Source: Desulfobacteraceae bacterium (GTDB lineage: Bacteria > Desulfobacterota > Desulfobacteria > Desulfobacterales > SG8-13). Taken from it: 29,793 nucleotides of DNA. Position numbers and translations under genes: made by a program. This document shows, in pieces, positions 22,811-29,491 of this stretch. The DNA is taken from contig JARFQH010000012.1 in the NCBI GenBank assembly GCA_029287875.1, positions 1 through 29,793 of the forward strand. The letters run 5' to 3'. The notes under the pieces were generated by a model. It was not told the origin of the DNA, searched no databases, and worked only from the letters and a program-made list of their open reading frames with translations. How positions within the stretch are numbered: position 1 is the stretch's first letter; each line of letters opens with the position of its first letter.

Positions 22811-23068
22811 TATTTTTTCGTCGACGAGCAGCGTTTCGGGCCTTATCGTTTCTGGCATCATCAGCACAGCTTCACTCCGAAAAACGACGGTATCGACATG
22901 CATGACATTGTTCGCTATGGCTTGAAATTTGGAATAATAGGAAGGTTGATTCATAGATACTGGGTGCGAAGTCGTCTGGAGGATATTTTTGACTATCGAA
23001 AAGAACAATTGCGCAGATGGTTGCCTGTAACCAGCACGGCGACCCCGGCTGCCTCACTCAACCGGTAG
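22811..23068 (+). pseudogene. C-terminal fragment of an SRPBCC (START-like ligand-binding) protein
   Basis: The plus frame after the TAG at 22808 reads FVDEQRFGPYRFWHHQHSF, then MHDIVRYGLKFGIIGRLIHR and LEDIFDYRKEQLRRWL before a stop at 23066. This is the conserved second half of SRPBCC/cyclase-like ligand-binding proteins (FVDEQ, GPYxxWxHxHxF, MxDxVxY, GxLGxLxH, LExIFxYR). No start codon and no N-terminal half are found upstream, so it is a remnant. It precedes the lipocalin gene by 25 bases; SRPBCC and lipocalin genes do occur together in other genomes. Confidence 0.65.
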
Positions 23069-23093
23069 GAGCGGGTGCTCGGACCTTAAAACG

Positions 23094-23642
23094 ATGCAGA
23101 CGGAGGAAAAGATTTTGAGATTTTCGAATGTCCTGACGTGGCTGTTACTCTGCTTTATGATTCAAAGTTGCACTATGGCCGCAAAACCTATACACACGGT
23201 TAAATCAGTGGACCTCGAGCGGTTCATGGGAGACTGGTACGTGATTGCCAATATTCCCACGTTCATTGAAAAAGGGGCGCACAACGCGGTGGAGTCTTAT
23301 CATCTTGCCGAAGACGGCACCATTGAAACCACCTTCACATTCAACAAGGATGCATCTGACGGCCCGCTTAAGGTCTACACTCCCCGGGGCTTTCTTCAAG
23401 ACAAGTCCTCCAATGCCGTGTGGGGAATGCAATTTATCTGGCCCTTCAAGGCGGAGTACCGAATAATTTATCTCGACGAAAATTATACGCAAACCGTTAT
23501 CGGCCGGACCAAAAGGGACTATGTCTGGATAATGGCAAGAACGCCGAAAATACCGGACACCGATTACGCCCGTATATTGGATTTTTTAGAATCCGAGGGC
23601 TACGACATCCAGAAAATAAAGAAAGTCCCCCAATCGGGTTAA
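23094..23642 (+). CDS. blc: Outer-membrane lipoprotein lipocalin (Blc-type)
   Basis: A 182-residue bacterial lipocalin. An N-terminal lipoprotein signal ends in the lipobox MIQSC with Cys26 as the lipid anchor. The lipocalin signature GDWYVIANIP (GxW motif) is near residue 46, followed by NAVESYHLAEDGTIE and the diagnostic C-terminal half YRIIYLDENYTQTVIG and RDYVWIMARTP. Family members bind lysophospholipids or fatty acids and sit on the inner face of the outer membrane. The lack of a Lys/Arg-rich n-region directly before the hydrophobic stretch leaves the exact start open (23094, or a later ATG). Confidence 0.93.
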   Translation: MQTEEKILRFSNVLTWLLLCFMIQSCTMAAKPIHTVKSVDLERFMGDWYVIANIPTFIEKGAHNAVESYHLAEDGTIETTFTFNKDASDGPLKVYTPRGFLQDKSSNAVWGMQFIWPFKAEYRIIYLDENYTQTVIGRTKRDYVWIMARTPKIPDTDYARILDFLESEGYDIQKIKKVPQSG

Positions 23643-23770
23643 TTTAAAGAGTTTCTCAGGAGGATTAAGTCCACGAATGGAAATTTATATTTTATAAACG
23701 GCACACGGTCGCGATTCAACACCTTTAGAAACCTTTATTTGGCGGTTTAGAAAATCAAAGGAGGTTTCTC

Positions 23771-24460
23771 ATGGCAAGAAGCTATTTCGCTATTCTTGAG
23801 GTGCCGTCAGGCGCAACCCCTGAAGAAGTTCGATCAGCCTATCGACGATTGGCCAAGGAATTTCACCCGGATCATTACGAAGGAGGCAGCGAGCCCTTCC
23901 GGCAGATCCAGGAAGCCTATGCGGTTCTTGGAGATCCAGTCAGGCGCAGAGCTTACGAAAAGTCTCTTGCGGACCTACTGGTAAAGAGGACGACAGGCCA
24001 CACACTTTACTCAGAACCGGAGCCCTTGATACCAGAAGAGGGATCGGTCAATATCAGAGAGATTTCACCGGTTCGTTCTTTTCAAACGGTTTCGCCTTCA
24101 TTCGGCGAGATTTTCGATTGGTTATGGGACAATTTTTCCAACGTCGATCGGCCTAAATCAGGAAGGGTCCGTCGTCTTACGCTTGAAGTTCCCCTGACCA
24201 GAGAACAGGCGATCCGCGGCGGTAGCGCCAAGGTAATGGTTCCGGTTCGGGCTGCTTGCCCGACTTGTCGAGGATATGGAAGTGTCGGGTACTATGAGTG
24301 CTATCGCTGCGCGGGGATAGGTTCTATTTCTGGAGAGGCGCCGGTATCTATCGCGTTCCCACCAGGCCTTGTTCAAAACCACTCTGTGATAATCCCCCTG
24401 GAACGGTTTGGTATAAGGAACCTTCACTTGACTGTGCTGTTCCGTCCCAGGGATGTTTAA
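23771..24460 (+). CDS. J-domain co-chaperone with a single zinc finger
   Basis: A 229-residue DnaJ relative. The J domain occupies about residues 4-65 with the HPD motif at 32-34, so it can stimulate an Hsp70 ATPase. After a linker with aromatic residues (FGEIFDWLWDNF) comes a DnaJ C-terminal beta domain that contains only one zinc site, CPTC at 163-166 and CYRC at 177-180, where DnaJ has four CxxC repeats. FPPGLVQNHSVIIPLERFG matches the beta-strand/GxxxG-like end of DnaJ domain I. The second C-terminal domain and the dimer tail are absent. A strong AAAGGAGG precedes the ATG. It is a short, specialised co-chaperone; the client is unknown. Confidence 0.88.
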   Translation: MARSYFAILEVPSGATPEEVRSAYRRLAKEFHPDHYEGGSEPFRQIQEAYAVLGDPVRRRAYEKSLADLLVKRTTGHTLYSEPEPLIPEEGSVNIREISPVRSFQTVSPSFGEIFDWLWDNFSNVDRPKSGRVRRLTLEVPLTREQAIRGGSAKVMVPVRAACPTCRGYGSVGYYECYRCAGIGSISGEAPVSIAFPPGLVQNHSVIIPLERFGIRNLHLTVLFRPRDV

Positions 24461-24536
24461 AAAAACACTTTTTTTCAGGAGCGCCGTTAAAACCAACCAA
24501 TACCCTGGCTTGACACGATCCTGCCCTGAAGAGACG

Positions 24537-24710
24537 TCATCTTTTAGGCATTAATTTGTCTTTTCGGATGGCGACCAGTGCGGAAAAGCGTTGCTGCGGT
24601 GTCTGACTTTGCCAGAACGCCAGATCCCAGTATTCGGCATCCTGGAATGATTGGGCCCGATGACCAACGATGCGTGCTTTTCGTTTGGCGGCTCGTTCGC
24701 GAATCCCCAT
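24537..24710 (-). CDS. Possible small protein with a WDLxFW...TPxxR motif
   Basis: A 57-residue frame ending GHRAQSFQDAEYWDLAFWQS, QTPQQRFSALVAIRKDKLMPKR. The pattern F-x-x-A-x-x-W-D and TPxxRxxAL resembles small proteins often found beside nucleotidyltransferase toxins and thought to be antitoxins. No such partner is present here. The ribosome site before the ATG at 24710 is poor and the true start is unclear, so this could be a remnant. Confidence 0.45.
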   Translation of the reverse strand: MGIRERAAKRKARIVGHRAQSFQDAEYWDLAFWQSQTPQQRFSALVAIRKDKLMPKR

Positions 24711-24762
24711 GACAAGTTGCCGGCGTCGGGCGCACGGTCGGCCCGGGGCGGAATGGATGTTG

Positions 24763-24791
24763 TTGACTGTGAGAAGCCGATCGCATATAAA
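24763..24791 (+). promoter_or_regulatory. Sigma70-type promoter for the CheY-like gene
   Basis: TTGACT (24763-24768), a 17-base spacer and TATAAA (24786-24791), 35 bases before the start codon at 24827. Confidence 0.65.
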
Positions 24792-24826
24792 AGGATGAAA
24801 ACGAGTACTGGAAGGAGGGATCCAAG

Positions 24827-25177
24827 ATGCCAAAAAAAATCATGATTATCGACGACGACCCCACGGTTGTGCGATACCTGCAGGCCGTTTTCAGCGACAA
24901 CGGTTATGCGACTTGCTCCGCAACCAGCACTTCCGAAGCTCTCGAACTGGTGAGACAGGAAAAGCCGGACCTGATTACACTGGATCTGCAGCTGCCCGAT
25001 GAATGGGGCCCCCGGTTTTATCGTAAACTCAGGAAGGAAAAAGAGCTGAAAGAAATCCCCATCATCGTTATCAGCGGCATCGACGGAGATCATGCCGTCA
25101 AGGACGCCATCGCGTTCATCGCCAAACCCTTTGATCCCGAGAAGTTGATCGGAATCGTCAAGAACACGATCGGATGA
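24827..25177 (+). CDS. Single-domain response regulator (CheY-like receiver)
   Basis: A 116-residue free-standing receiver domain with all the key residues: the acidic triad IIDDDP (residues 8-10), phosphoacceptor Asp53 in LITLDLQLPD, Ser80 in IIVISG, and Lys in FIAKPFDPEKL. It has no output domain, so it acts by binding a partner or as a phosphorelay shuttle. AAGGAGGGA precedes the start and a good promoter lies upstream. It has no adjacent kinase; orphan kinases at 4491-6407 and 13692-15812 are candidate donors, by inference only. Confidence 0.92.
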   Translation: MPKKIMIIDDDPTVVRYLQAVFSDNGYATCSATSTSEALELVRQEKPDLITLDLQLPDEWGPRFYRKLRKEKELKEIPIIVISGIDGDHAVKDAIAFIAKPFDPEKLIGIVKNTIG

Positions 25178-25299
25178 CGCTGCGCCGGCACCCTTATTCG
25201 ACAGCCGCCGTGATTTGTGTCTATCCCATGCGGAAGGACGCCTGTCATAATCGAGAGAAATGAAGAAGAACGTTCTTTTTGCTGAAATATTGATACACA

Positions 25300-26013
25300 A
25301 TGGAATCCAAATATAACCAAAAAGCCTGGGAACAGGAGACAGAACTTGGCCGACGTCTTTACATTCACAACTTCGGCATGAAAGGCATGGAGTTCGACGG
25401 ATGGGAGCTGGTCAACACCACGTCTGAAAGCCATCCGCCCGATGAGTCCGAAAAGGTATATATGTGGAAACGCAAGGCCGGCAAGGAGGAAGGACTTGTT
25501 CAGGTTCGTGTGGTTGAAACCAACAATTGGCGCAATGCCCTGCAGTATCACCACGGCCGGCTGATGCAATCCATGCGTTCCGACATCCCGCGCGGAAAAG
25601 GAAAAACGGCCGGGATTGGCGACATACAACACGTGGGACAGGCACCTACCAATGAAGTCGCGGTGGTGGTATTTACCCGTGGCAACTTGCAGATATCCGT
25701 CAGTAGCGTTGGCCTTAATCTCGTGGATGTCACCCCGCTCGCCAAAGCTCTGGACAATCGGCTGACCAAGTCTCCGACCAAAACAGACGAAAAAAAACTG
25801 ACGGCTACCCGGCAAAAGCCTTTAAAGGTGAAGATCAGGAAAAAGGAAAAGACAGTTATCATCGATACGCTACCCGAGCCAATCCCAAGTTCCGGTTGGA
25901 CAAGGGTTTTGGCGACAGACGGTGAAATTCGCAAGGAAGGCGACACGCTTTACCTTGTCGACGAACAGGGCGGAGATCGAACAGTTGAGATAATCAACTA
26001 TAAGCTGAAATAG
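25300..26013 (+). CDS. Uncharacterised protein of 237 residues
   Basis: I do not recognise this protein. It has no signal peptide or membrane segment. The N-terminal part is rich in polar and aromatic residues (LYIHNFGMKGMEFDGWELV). A middle stretch NEVAVVVFTRGNLQISVSSVG then NLVDVTPLAKALDNRLTK looks like a beta-alpha module. A Lys-rich linker (about 157-190) is followed by a small beta domain ending DRTVEIINYKLK. The single long frame and codon use comparable to neighbours support a real gene; the ribosome site before the ATG at 25300 is weak. It follows the CheY-like gene by 122 bases on the same strand. No function is proposed. Confidence 0.6.
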   Translation: MESKYNQKAWEQETELGRRLYIHNFGMKGMEFDGWELVNTTSESHPPDESEKVYMWKRKAGKEEGLVQVRVVETNNWRNALQYHHGRLMQSMRSDIPRGKGKTAGIGDIQHVGQAPTNEVAVVVFTRGNLQISVSSVGLNLVDVTPLAKALDNRLTKSPTKTDEKKLTATRQKPLKVKIRKKEKTVIIDTLPEPIPSSGWTRVLATDGEIRKEGDTLYLVDEQGGDRTVEIINYKLK

Positions 26014-26258
26014 CCAGGCTTTATCTATAATCAATCGACATGACTTCGTGTATTTATGATTTTAAAGAAGGTACGTGCATTAAACCTATTGATATCATCC
26101 AACAGATCACCGAACCAGCTGCATTGTGATACCCGCCAAATAACCTGCTAAAATGGATTTCACACAGTGTGCGATCATAAAGTAAGTCGCACGGCAATAG
26201 GAACCGCATACCTGCGAGCCGGGCATCAGTTGTTTGAATCACAGCCGCGGATCCTTGA

Positions 26259-26570
26259 TACCTTAAAGAAGATGCCATCGATGCAGTGCTCCGGTGTGTC
26301 GCAACGTTTCCGGCAGGCAGCGAGATCGTGCTGACATTCGCGCCTCCAACAAGCGACTCTCTTTCGCCACTAGCGCTGCATACCGCAAGCCTTGGCGAGC
26401 CCTGGTTGAGCTATTTCGAGTCTGATGCTTTCGAAGCAAAATTGATTGAAGCCGGTTTTTCCAAAGTGAAGTTTCTTTCACCCGCAGAAGCCGATGCACA
26501 GTACTTTCGGCATCGCTCAGGAGAGCTTCCAATACCGAAGCAAACGAACATTCTATGTGCAGTGCTGTAA
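26259..26570 (+). pseudogene. C-terminal fragment of an LCM-family SAM methyltransferase
   Basis: The frame after a TGA at 26256 reads YLKEDAIDAVLRCVATFPAG, then SEIVLTF, EPWLSYFESDAFEAKLIEAG and FSKVKFLSPAEADAQYF. This matches the second half of leucine-carboxyl-methyltransferase-like proteins (the usual GVTMYLxEDAIDxxL...GSxIVxxF pattern). The first half, with the SAM-binding loops, is missing, so it is a remnant. A start at 26286 would give 94 residues but no working domain. Confidence 0.65.
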
Positions 26571-26752
26571 CCATTGACTCGGTCACGGTCTTCATCGGCA
26601 AGATTAAAAAGTTGCCGTGTAGCATTGGATGTTTTTCCTTCGGCGTCGCAATAGCCCGGCTCCAGATGACAGCTAGCGCCTGGAAAGAGTCTGGAATTCT
26701 ACCAGAGTCGGATGGGGCAGAAATTGAAGTGCTTGAAAAGATAGGGAAATAA

Positions 26753-26784
26753 TGGTGGAGGCGGCGGAAGTCGAATCCGTTATA
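26753..26784 (-). other. tmRNA/tRNA 3'-end-like fragment, likely integration-site relic
   Basis: On the minus strand the bases end CGCCTCCACCA, preceded by a T-arm-like CGGATTCGACTTCCG (four pairs plus G-T, loop TTCGACT). This is the form of a tmRNA 3' end with encoded CCA. The rest of a tmRNA is not present on either side. Integrases commonly use this 3' end as attachment site and leave such a copy behind. Confidence 0.5.
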
Positions 26785-26800
26785 ACTTGCTGATATTTTA

Positions 26801-26910
26801 TGATAAACGGTGATGAAAAATTATCTAAAATTACAATATGAATAGCTTTTTCATCACCAGCCTTTCCGTTCAAGATGTCATTGTTTATTATTCGACATCA
26901 CCGTTTATCA
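26801..26910. repeat. 15-base perfect inverted repeat with an internal third copy
   Basis: TGATAAACGGTGATG at 26801-26815 is perfectly inverted at 26896-26910. The inner part GGTGATGAAAAA (26809-26820) is also inverted at 26847-26858. A degenerate direct repeat GGCACAATTTT / GACACAATTT follows at 26921-26942. The set-up resembles integrase arm sites beside a tRNA/tmRNA attachment core, or a MITE. Confidence 0.6.
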
Positions 26911-27045
26911 GCCCAAAATAGGCACAATTTTAGACACAATTTCAAGTATAGTCAAAAATCGCTACACTACGACTCTTCATACAGGAATGAAGGAGTAATG
27001 GTGTTATAAATATAGATTTCCAGCCCGCTTGATTTCACACGCTTC

Positions 27046-27339
27046 TCAACAGCAGTCTCCTTCGCCGCCGCAGCTGGCGTTTTCCTTGCCGTGGATCCAA
27101 CCGGAAATGATGTAGGCCGCACATCCGACCCCTGGGGTGACCCGAATGGCTTCCGTGGGACAGTTCAGGGCACAGGCGCCGCATTCCATGCAGCCATCCT
27201 TATCTACCAAGCGCGCCTTCTTTTCATTCATGACGAACACTCCGTGCGGGCATACGATAGCGCAAGTGCCACAACCAACACAGCTTTCTTTATCATAGAC
27301 CAGCGATGTGACGCCAGGCAGGTATCTGAAATCCTTCAT
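27046..27339 (-). CDS. hgcB: HgcB-like 2[4Fe-4S] ferredoxin with C-terminal Cys pair
   Basis: A 97-residue ferredoxin with two complete clusters, Cys20/23/26/30 (CVGCGTCAIVCP) and Cys50/53/56/60 (CMECGACALNCP). The second carries the CMECGA signature of HgcB, the electron donor of the mercury-methylating pair HgcAB. It also has the lone Cys73 in GVGCA and a C-terminal CC (96-97), positions known to matter in Desulfovibrio HgcB (95 residues). An extra Cys90 is present. A GGAGAAGG site precedes the ATG at 27339. It is the third gene of an arsR-led operon, 28 bases after the HgcA-tail-like gene. Because its partner lacks most of the corrinoid domain, mercury methylation should not be assumed; electron delivery to the membrane partner is the safe inference. 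Confidence 0.85.
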   Translation of the reverse strand: MKDFRYLPGVTSLVYDKESCVGCGTCAIVCPHGVFVMNEKKARLVDKDGCMECGACALNCPTEAIRVTPGVGCAAYIISGWIHGKENASCGGEGDCC

Positions 27340-27367
27340 GGTCCTTCTCCTGAAACGGTGTTGTTCA

Positions 27368-28057
27368 CTATCCCATGAATCCGGCACTCACCCATAGCAC
27401 GACGGCAGCAAGGGCACAGGCCGCCTGGGCCGGGATGGCTTTGCGCATCTCTTTTTCAACTCCGGTGGGGGAGGTAAAAGGGGTTGAACCAGTAAAGTTC
27501 ATAGCCAGATAAGAACTGACGGCCATAATGAATAGCGTCAGGGCCAGCATTTCCAAGTAGACCAGCTGTCCGGCGAAAAGGGCCGACAGCAGGGCGCCGG
27601 CGGCTGCGCCCATCACGGCTCCCTTGACGGCAAAGGACCTGCCGGGCAGCCAGGGTAGAAGGGCCGGCGCCAGGATAACCCCAGTTACAATCGCCAGGAT
27701 GTAGGCCAACAGGGCCGTTGCACCCCGTGATACGGCGCTGCCGACCGAAAAAATACCTTGACCCACACCTGACAGCAGAAACAGTGCCGGAACCAGGTAC
27801 TGCGTCGGCTTACCCATGTGGCCCAGCTCCACCGGGATCAGTTCCACCCGCTCCCGAAGCGTAAAGGTCACTCTACGCATGTTCGCTGTGGCCTTCATTT
27901 GTTTGTCCAAAAATTCTTTTATATGCTTAGCGTGCACCGGGCCCCAAACCACCTCAAATCCGCACAGTTTTTTTACCTCCTTCAGGCCGGCAGGAGCCTT
28001 TTGGCAGGTGCAGGAAGATGGAAAAGAATCCTTTTCTTCCGGGCAGCACGATGTCAT
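27368..28057 (-). CDS. HgcA-like membrane protein lacking most of the corrinoid domain, Cys-rich N-terminus
   Basis: A 229-residue protein. Residues 1-20 hold a short Cys-rich segment (CC at 4-5, CTC at 16-18; another Cys at 32). Residues about 24-78 (LKEVKKLCGFEVVWGPVHA, then MRRVTFTLRERVELIPVEL) match the very end of the corrinoid-binding domain of HgcA. Then follow about five membrane helices (roughly 85-108, 112-135, 142-162, 165-185, 207-227) and the hallmark HgcA segment SSYLAMNFTGSTPFTSPTGV plus EKEMRKAIP. HgcA itself is about 340 residues and needs an upstream corrinoid-binding part with the N-V/I-WCA-A/G-GK cap helix. That part is absent: the arsR stop lies only 36 bases upstream. 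The ATG at 28057 has a GAGG site. A GTGs/ATG extension to 28084 adds only nine residues. Function unknown; metalloid link is inferred from ArsR. Confidence 0.82.
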   Translation of the reverse strand: MTSCCPEEKDSFPSSCTCQKAPAGLKEVKKLCGFEVVWGPVHAKHIKEFLDKQMKATANMRRVTFTLRERVELIPVELGHMGKPTQYLVPALFLLSGVGQGIFSVGSAVSRGATALLAYILAIVTGVILAPALLPWLPGRSFAVKGAVMGAAAGALLSALFAGQLVYLEMLALTLFIMAVSSYLAMNFTGSTPFTSPTGVEKEMRKAIPAQAACALAAVVLWVSAGFMG

Positions 28058-28093
28058 TGTTTGCCTCGCAAATCTGGTAGGCATGCTGGGGGT

Positions 28094-28384
28094 TTAGATT
28101 GACCTTACGGTTTTTTTGAAGCTCTCTAAAATTTCTCTGTCCAAACAATAGCAGGTGCGGGGGCCTTCCACCTCGCCCTTTACGAGTCCCGCTGCCTTCA
28201 GCACTTTCAAGTGTTGACTCACGGTGGACTGAGCCAGGGGCAGGATCTGGACAATTTCGCCGCAGATGCAGTGATCGATGGCCTTCAGGTGTTCGACGAT
28301 CCGAATCCGGGCTGGATGCCCCAACGCCTTGCAAATTTGGGCAAAGCTCAGGTAATCCACAGTCGATTCAACCTTTTGATCCAT
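28094..28384 (-). CDS. arsR: ArsR-family metalloregulator, first gene of the HgcA/HgcB-like operon
   Basis: A 96-residue winged-helix repressor. ICKALGHPARIRIVEHL and the recognition helix AQSTVSQHLKVLKAAGLVKG are typical. Cys39 and Cys41 (CICGE) lie at the start of the DNA-binding helix region, and Cys78/Cys80 (RTCYCL) follow the wing, giving thiol ligands suited to As(III), Sb(III) or a similar soft metal(loid). Binding would release it from DNA. Its stop is 36 bases from the next gene, so it very probably represses its own operon. A promoter with an overlapping dyad lies upstream (28424-28463). Confidence 0.92.
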   Translation of the reverse strand: MDQKVESTVDYLSFAQICKALGHPARIRIVEHLKAIDHCICGEIVQILPLAQSTVSQHLKVLKAAGLVKGEVEGPRTCYCLDREILESFKKTVRSI

Positions 28385-28423
28385 GGACGATTCCGTTTTG
28401 TTAGTGCAGAGTCTTGTCTATTA

Positions 28424-28463
28424 ATCGTTGATCGACGATATACGATAGAATAATTGATGTCAA
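28424..28463 (-). promoter_or_regulatory. Promoter with overlapping ArsR-type dyad
   Basis: On the minus strand TTGACA (28463-28458), a 17-base spacer and TATCGT (28440-28435). The dyad ATCGT-6-ACGAT (28424-28439) overlaps the -10, the position expected for a repressor operator. Confidence 0.55.
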
Positions 28464-28972
28464 CCGTGTGTTTCCAACTTATCCCAGAGTTTTCGAATTA
28501 TCGATATCTCTATATCAAACCTATTGAAATTATTTATCTTCGGTTCGCCAATCTAAAATATTTCGAGCCTTTTAAAGTTTAGATTTAGGGCACGATACCT
28601 AAACAAAGCGGGCCGCTAAAACAGTATTGGTTTGTCAGGCACATCTACTAACATATCTTTTCTGTAGTTTTCCGGTATGCAAAACTATTGTTTTGCGGCG
28701 CAGTACATGCCCAACATTCAGCCAGTCCCAAAAAACAATCATGGGACAAACTGGATGCGCCTTCGTACCTTTGTATAGCTGAATGGTGCTGCAGAAGAGT
28801 ACACGGTGGGTGAATGACAGCTACCTGAAAGAGCGCTGCGAGTGCGTCCCCGCCGATCCCGTGTATACTTCCAGCGATGCAACCCGATTACGGGAAAATA
28901 TACTGCCGGTACACTGAAGCCGCGCTGCTCTCACTGAAACGTGAATCTGCTTTTCCCCAATACAGTTTTTGC
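28464..28972. other. Divergent intergenic stretch between the two arsR units
   Basis: About 500 bases without a supported gene. The left third is AT-rich. A 5-base dyad TCCCA/TGGGA within CCAGTCCC...ACTGG lies near 28724-28755. A plus frame around 28791-28918 is open (RWVNDSYLKERCECV) but has no ribosome site or known motif. No RNA gene recognised. Confidence 0.45.
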
Positions 28973-29017
28973 TTGACACGGCAACGCTGAATTTATATAT
29001 TGCTAAACAAGAATATA
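28973..29017 (+). promoter_or_regulatory. Strong sigma70 promoter and operator of arsR-arsP
   Basis: Perfect TTGACA (28973-28978), a 17-base spacer and TATATT (28996-29001). An AT-rich dyad TATATT (28996-29001) / AATATA (29012-29017) overlaps the -10 and start region, as expected for an ArsR/SmtB operator. Confidence 0.7.
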
Positions 29018-29026
29018 GGAGATACT

Positions 29027-29374
29027 ATGAAAGCGTTCATAAAAGTGATGAAAGCCCTTTCCGATCCGAACCGGGTCAAAATCGTCAAGTTGCTGCAGCA
29101 CAAGAGGCTGTGTGTCTGCGAGCTGCAATGCGCCTTGGGAATCAGCCAGCCAACGGTTTCAAAGCACCTTAAAATTCTCGAAGAAGCCGGACTGGTAAGT
29201 TTCAAGAAGGATGGTCTATGGGTTAATTACCACCTGGCCGACGGAGGGGAAAGCGCCTATGCGGCGAGCCTCCTGGGCAATCTGAAACACTGGCTCAACG
29301 ACGAACCCGAAATAGTCGTGCTGGTAAAAAAGGTCCCGCAACTCAACCGGTTTGAGATCTGCGTGAAAAACTGA
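29027..29374 (+). CDS. arsR: ArsR-family arsenic-type regulator
   Basis: A 115-residue ArsR repressor of the classical arsenic type. The dimerisation/N-terminal part is MKALSDPNRVKIVKLLQ, and the metal site is in the alpha-3 region with Cys29, Cys31 and Cys35 (CVCELQC), close to the CVCxLC As(III) site of E. coli-type ArsR. The recognition helix is QPTVSKHLKILEEAGLV. AGGAGA precedes the ATG at 29027; an upstream in-frame ATG at 29000 falls in the -10/operator and is rejected. It is followed 117 bases later by arsP and probably controls it in response to inorganic or methylated trivalent arsenic. It is only distantly like the other ArsR of this island. Confidence 0.93.
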   Translation: MKAFIKVMKALSDPNRVKIVKLLQHKRLCVCELQCALGISQPTVSKHLKILEEAGLVSFKKDGLWVNYHLADGGESAYAASLLGNLKHWLNDEPEIVVLVKKVPQLNRFEICVKN

Positions 29375-29491
29375 CGTTGGGTATTTTAAATACCTATATC
29401 ACGATTTATAAATTAGCTTGACCATCCGACCCAACCCTTTGATCGAGGGTTGAGTCTGGTGGGCCGCTCATGAACGAGGGGGAAATATAAG

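Noticed and set aside
24551..25815. Minus-strand frames opposite the CheY-like and unknown genes
   Set aside because: They lie opposite genes with promoter, ribosome site and conserved residues, and show no family motif themselves.
26753..27040. Complete tmRNA gene on the minus strand
   Set aside because: Only the 3' end resembles ssrA; the adjoining bases are AT-rich repeats without the tag ORF or the tRNA-like 5' half.
27368..28084. Ordinary full-length hgcA (mercury methylation operon)
   Set aside because: No corrinoid-binding N-terminus or cap-helix motif lies in frame upstream; the arsR stop is directly adjacent.
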